Shown here: in pieces, positions 13,311 to 14,333 of the stretch
Position numbering within the stretch: the first letter of the stretch is position 1
How the letters are laid out: each line of letters begins with the position of its first letter
Made by a program: the position numbers and the translations under genes
Notes under the pieces: generated by a model
Seen by the model: the letters and a program-made list of their open reading frames with translations, nothing else
Databases searched by the model: none
Told to the model about the DNA's origin: nothing
From: an uncultured Fretibacterium sp.
Lineage (GTDB): Bacteria; Synergistota; Synergistia; Synergistales; Aminobacteriaceae
NCBI RefSeq assembly: GCF_963548695.1
Contig: NZ_CAUUWA010000056.1
Coordinates: 1-14,333, forward strand
DNA: 14,333 nt
Reading direction: 5' to 3'

Positions 13311-14108
13311 ATGGATCCCTTGTCGAGACACCTACGGTGCACCCTGGGTAACTTCGAGCTAATGGATTGGGACGGACAGACGGCCCTGGAGTTCTTGCCG
13401 GATGTCTCGTTTGCGGAGGTCCACCTATTCATGAGGGGAAGGCTGCTGGATGCCACGGGCGGGAGGGCCGGGGTTATCCGAGAGCGCTTGACCTCCTGGC
13501 TGGGCGAGTCCCTTCCGCTGGTTGCGCCCCATCAGGTACATGGGATCTCGATCCTCGATTCCACGCCGGAAAACGTCCTGCCCCTTACGCCCAAGGCCGA
13601 CGGGGTCCTCCTGACGGCTCCCGGCCTGGAGGCGTCGTTGCGTTTTGCGGACTGCGCTCCCGTAGTGGTCATGCCCTCCGAGGAATGGGCTGCTGCCGGA
13701 ACGCCCTGGGTGCTCCTGATGCACTCCGGTTATAAGGGCACGGTGCAGAACATCGTTCGCTCCGGACTCGACCAGGTGGTCAATCGTTTTGGGGCCGATG
13801 CCGTGTGCTCGTCCTCCGCCTGGGTGGGGCCCTGCATTGGCGGAGGCAATTATCCTCGAACGATGGAGGAGTGGACGGCTCGTGGCCTCAAGGTCTTCCG
13901 TGCCGAGAACGTCTGTGAGATGGAGGGGCATTTCTATTTCGACATCGCGGGAGAGCTTCGGCTGCAGCTGATGGAGTCGGGTATCGACCAGGGCCGCATC
14001 TTTATTTCGTGCCTGGATACCTTCGAGAGCCGGGAGGTCTGTTATTCCTACAGAGGGGGAGACCGGGAGGACAGGATGTTCCTTCACGCCCGCCTGCGCT
14101 CGGTCTGA
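13311..14108 (+). CDS. YfiH/LACC1-family protein (multicopper-oxidase-like, purine nucleoside phosphorylase)
   Basis: This 265-aa protein belongs to the DUF152 / Cu-oxidase_4 family. Characterised members such as YfiH and human LACC1 act on purine nucleosides, and others were described as polyphenol oxidases. Family metal ligands appear as H77 in HQVHG, C115 in RFADCAPVV and H138 in LMHSGYKGT. These are followed by the conserved GPCIGGGNYP and the C-terminal region RIFISCLDT. The usual HAGWRG motif is HSGYKG here and the usual GPCIGxxxYEV is altered, so this is a divergent member. ATG 13311 has GGAGGG (13298-13303) 7 nt upstream; ATG 13296 and TTG 13275 are less likely. It probably has its own promoter after the tRNA terminator. 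Confidence 0.85.
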   Translation: MDPLSRHLRCTLGNFELMDWDGQTALEFLPDVSFAEVHLFMRGRLLDATGGRAGVIRERLTSWLGESLPLVAPHQVHGISILDSTPENVLPLTPKADGVLLTAPGLEASLRFADCAPVVVMPSEEWAAAGTPWVLLMHSGYKGTVQNIVRSGLDQVVNRFGADAVCSSSAWVGPCIGGGNYPRTMEEWTARGLKVFRAENVCEMEGHFYFDIAGELRLQLMESGIDQGRIFISCLDTFESREVCYSYRGGDREDRMFLHARLRSV

Positions 14109-14118
14109 GGCGTTTTTT
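14091..14118 (+). terminator. Weak terminator-like hairpin at the end of the YfiH-type gene
   Basis: CGCCT (14091-14095) pairs with AGGCG (14108-14112) around a 12-nt loop and is followed by TTTTTT (14113-14118). The stem is only 5 bp and includes the last codons and the stop, so strength is uncertain. Confidence 0.4.
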
Positions 14119-14333
14119 CGTTATTGCAGTTGTTGAATTTTTCTTTAAATTTTTCAAGAAGAAGGAGCTGCGCCTCGTGGGCGCTGCAGACTCCCTTGAT
14201 GTGATTACGCCGGAATTCCCTGCCGATCGTCGAGGAACTTCGATTCAGTGTATCGGCGATCTTTCGGATCCCGCATTCCTGATACTAATCCGCCTTTAAA
14301 GAGGATTTAATCCAAGGAAAGAGTGTGAGAGAT
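14119..14333 (+). other. Non-coding end of the window, probably the leader of a following gene
   Basis: An AT-rich start (14119-14160, with runs of T) gives way to mixed sequence with no convincing reading frame. Near the edge, AAGGAAAG (14314-14321) precedes a GTG at 14325 whose frame runs off the window. This could be the start of the next gene but cannot be judged from three codons. Confidence 0.3.

Noticed and set aside
13237..13362. 41-codon plus-strand frame beginning MKDFQVFGIALGLW
   Set aside because: It has no Shine-Dalgarno site, overlaps the start of the YfiH-type gene in another frame, and its ATG lies in the putative -10 region.
14009..14299. 96-codon plus-strand frame at the window end
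   Set aside because: The first part overlaps the YfiH-type gene in another frame and the rest covers the terminator-like and AT-rich region, with no start signal.

Overview
This is a GC-rich bacterial chromosome segment made mostly of conserved housekeeping genes. The plus-strand order phoH, 7TM-HD phosphodiesterase (pgpH/yqfF type), ybeY, a CNNM/CorC membrane protein, cdd, era, recO, glyQ, glyS is the classic era-operon neighbourhood of Firmicutes and relatives. The high GC, frequent TTG starts and split glycyl-tRNA synthetase would fit a Synergistota-like organism. That assignment is an inference from gene order and composition, not a database match.

Layout. Positions 1-75 hold the tail of an unidentified gene, followed by a 17-bp tandem repeat. 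Positions 197-3419 hold phoH and pgpH, which overlap. Positions 3420-3839 hold an unusual AT-rich and hairpin-rich insertion-like stretch that separates pgpH from ybeY. It contains an 86-bp segment bounded by perfect 10-bp inverted repeats and a GC-rich structured element. Positions 3840-10937 hold ybeY through glyS, tightly packed except for an era-recO gap filled by another G-run hairpin element. A strong intrinsic terminator (10968-10995) ends the block. On the minus strand, 11004-12122 encodes a slipin/SPFH protein with three copies of a short module. Its roughly 490-nt upstream region carries same-strand tRNA-like repeats and several hairpins. Positions 12787-13157 form a complete stable-RNA transcription unit: consensus promoter, tRNA-Thr(UGU), tRNA-Tyr(GUA), tRNA-Thr(GGU) and terminator. 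Positions 13311-14108 encode a YfiH/LACC1-type multicopper-oxidase-like protein, and the window ends in what looks like the leader of another gene.

Functionally the main block combines RNA metabolism and ribosome assembly (PhoH, YbeY, Era), cyclic-dinucleotide breakdown (7TM-HD), pyrimidine salvage (Cdd), recombinational repair (RecO) and glycine charging (GlyQS).

The most unusual signal is on the minus strand at 12465-12532. A tRNA 3' half (anticodon-stem 3' strand, T arm, acceptor 3' strand) is followed after only four bases by a matching 5' half (acceptor 5' strand, D arm, anticodon-stem 5' strand). All four canonical stems can form, so the segment reads as a circularly permuted tRNA. A second, partly degenerate copy with a compensatory acceptor-stem change follows 66 nt later. 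Tandem tRNA pseudogenes with internal deletions are the main competing explanation.
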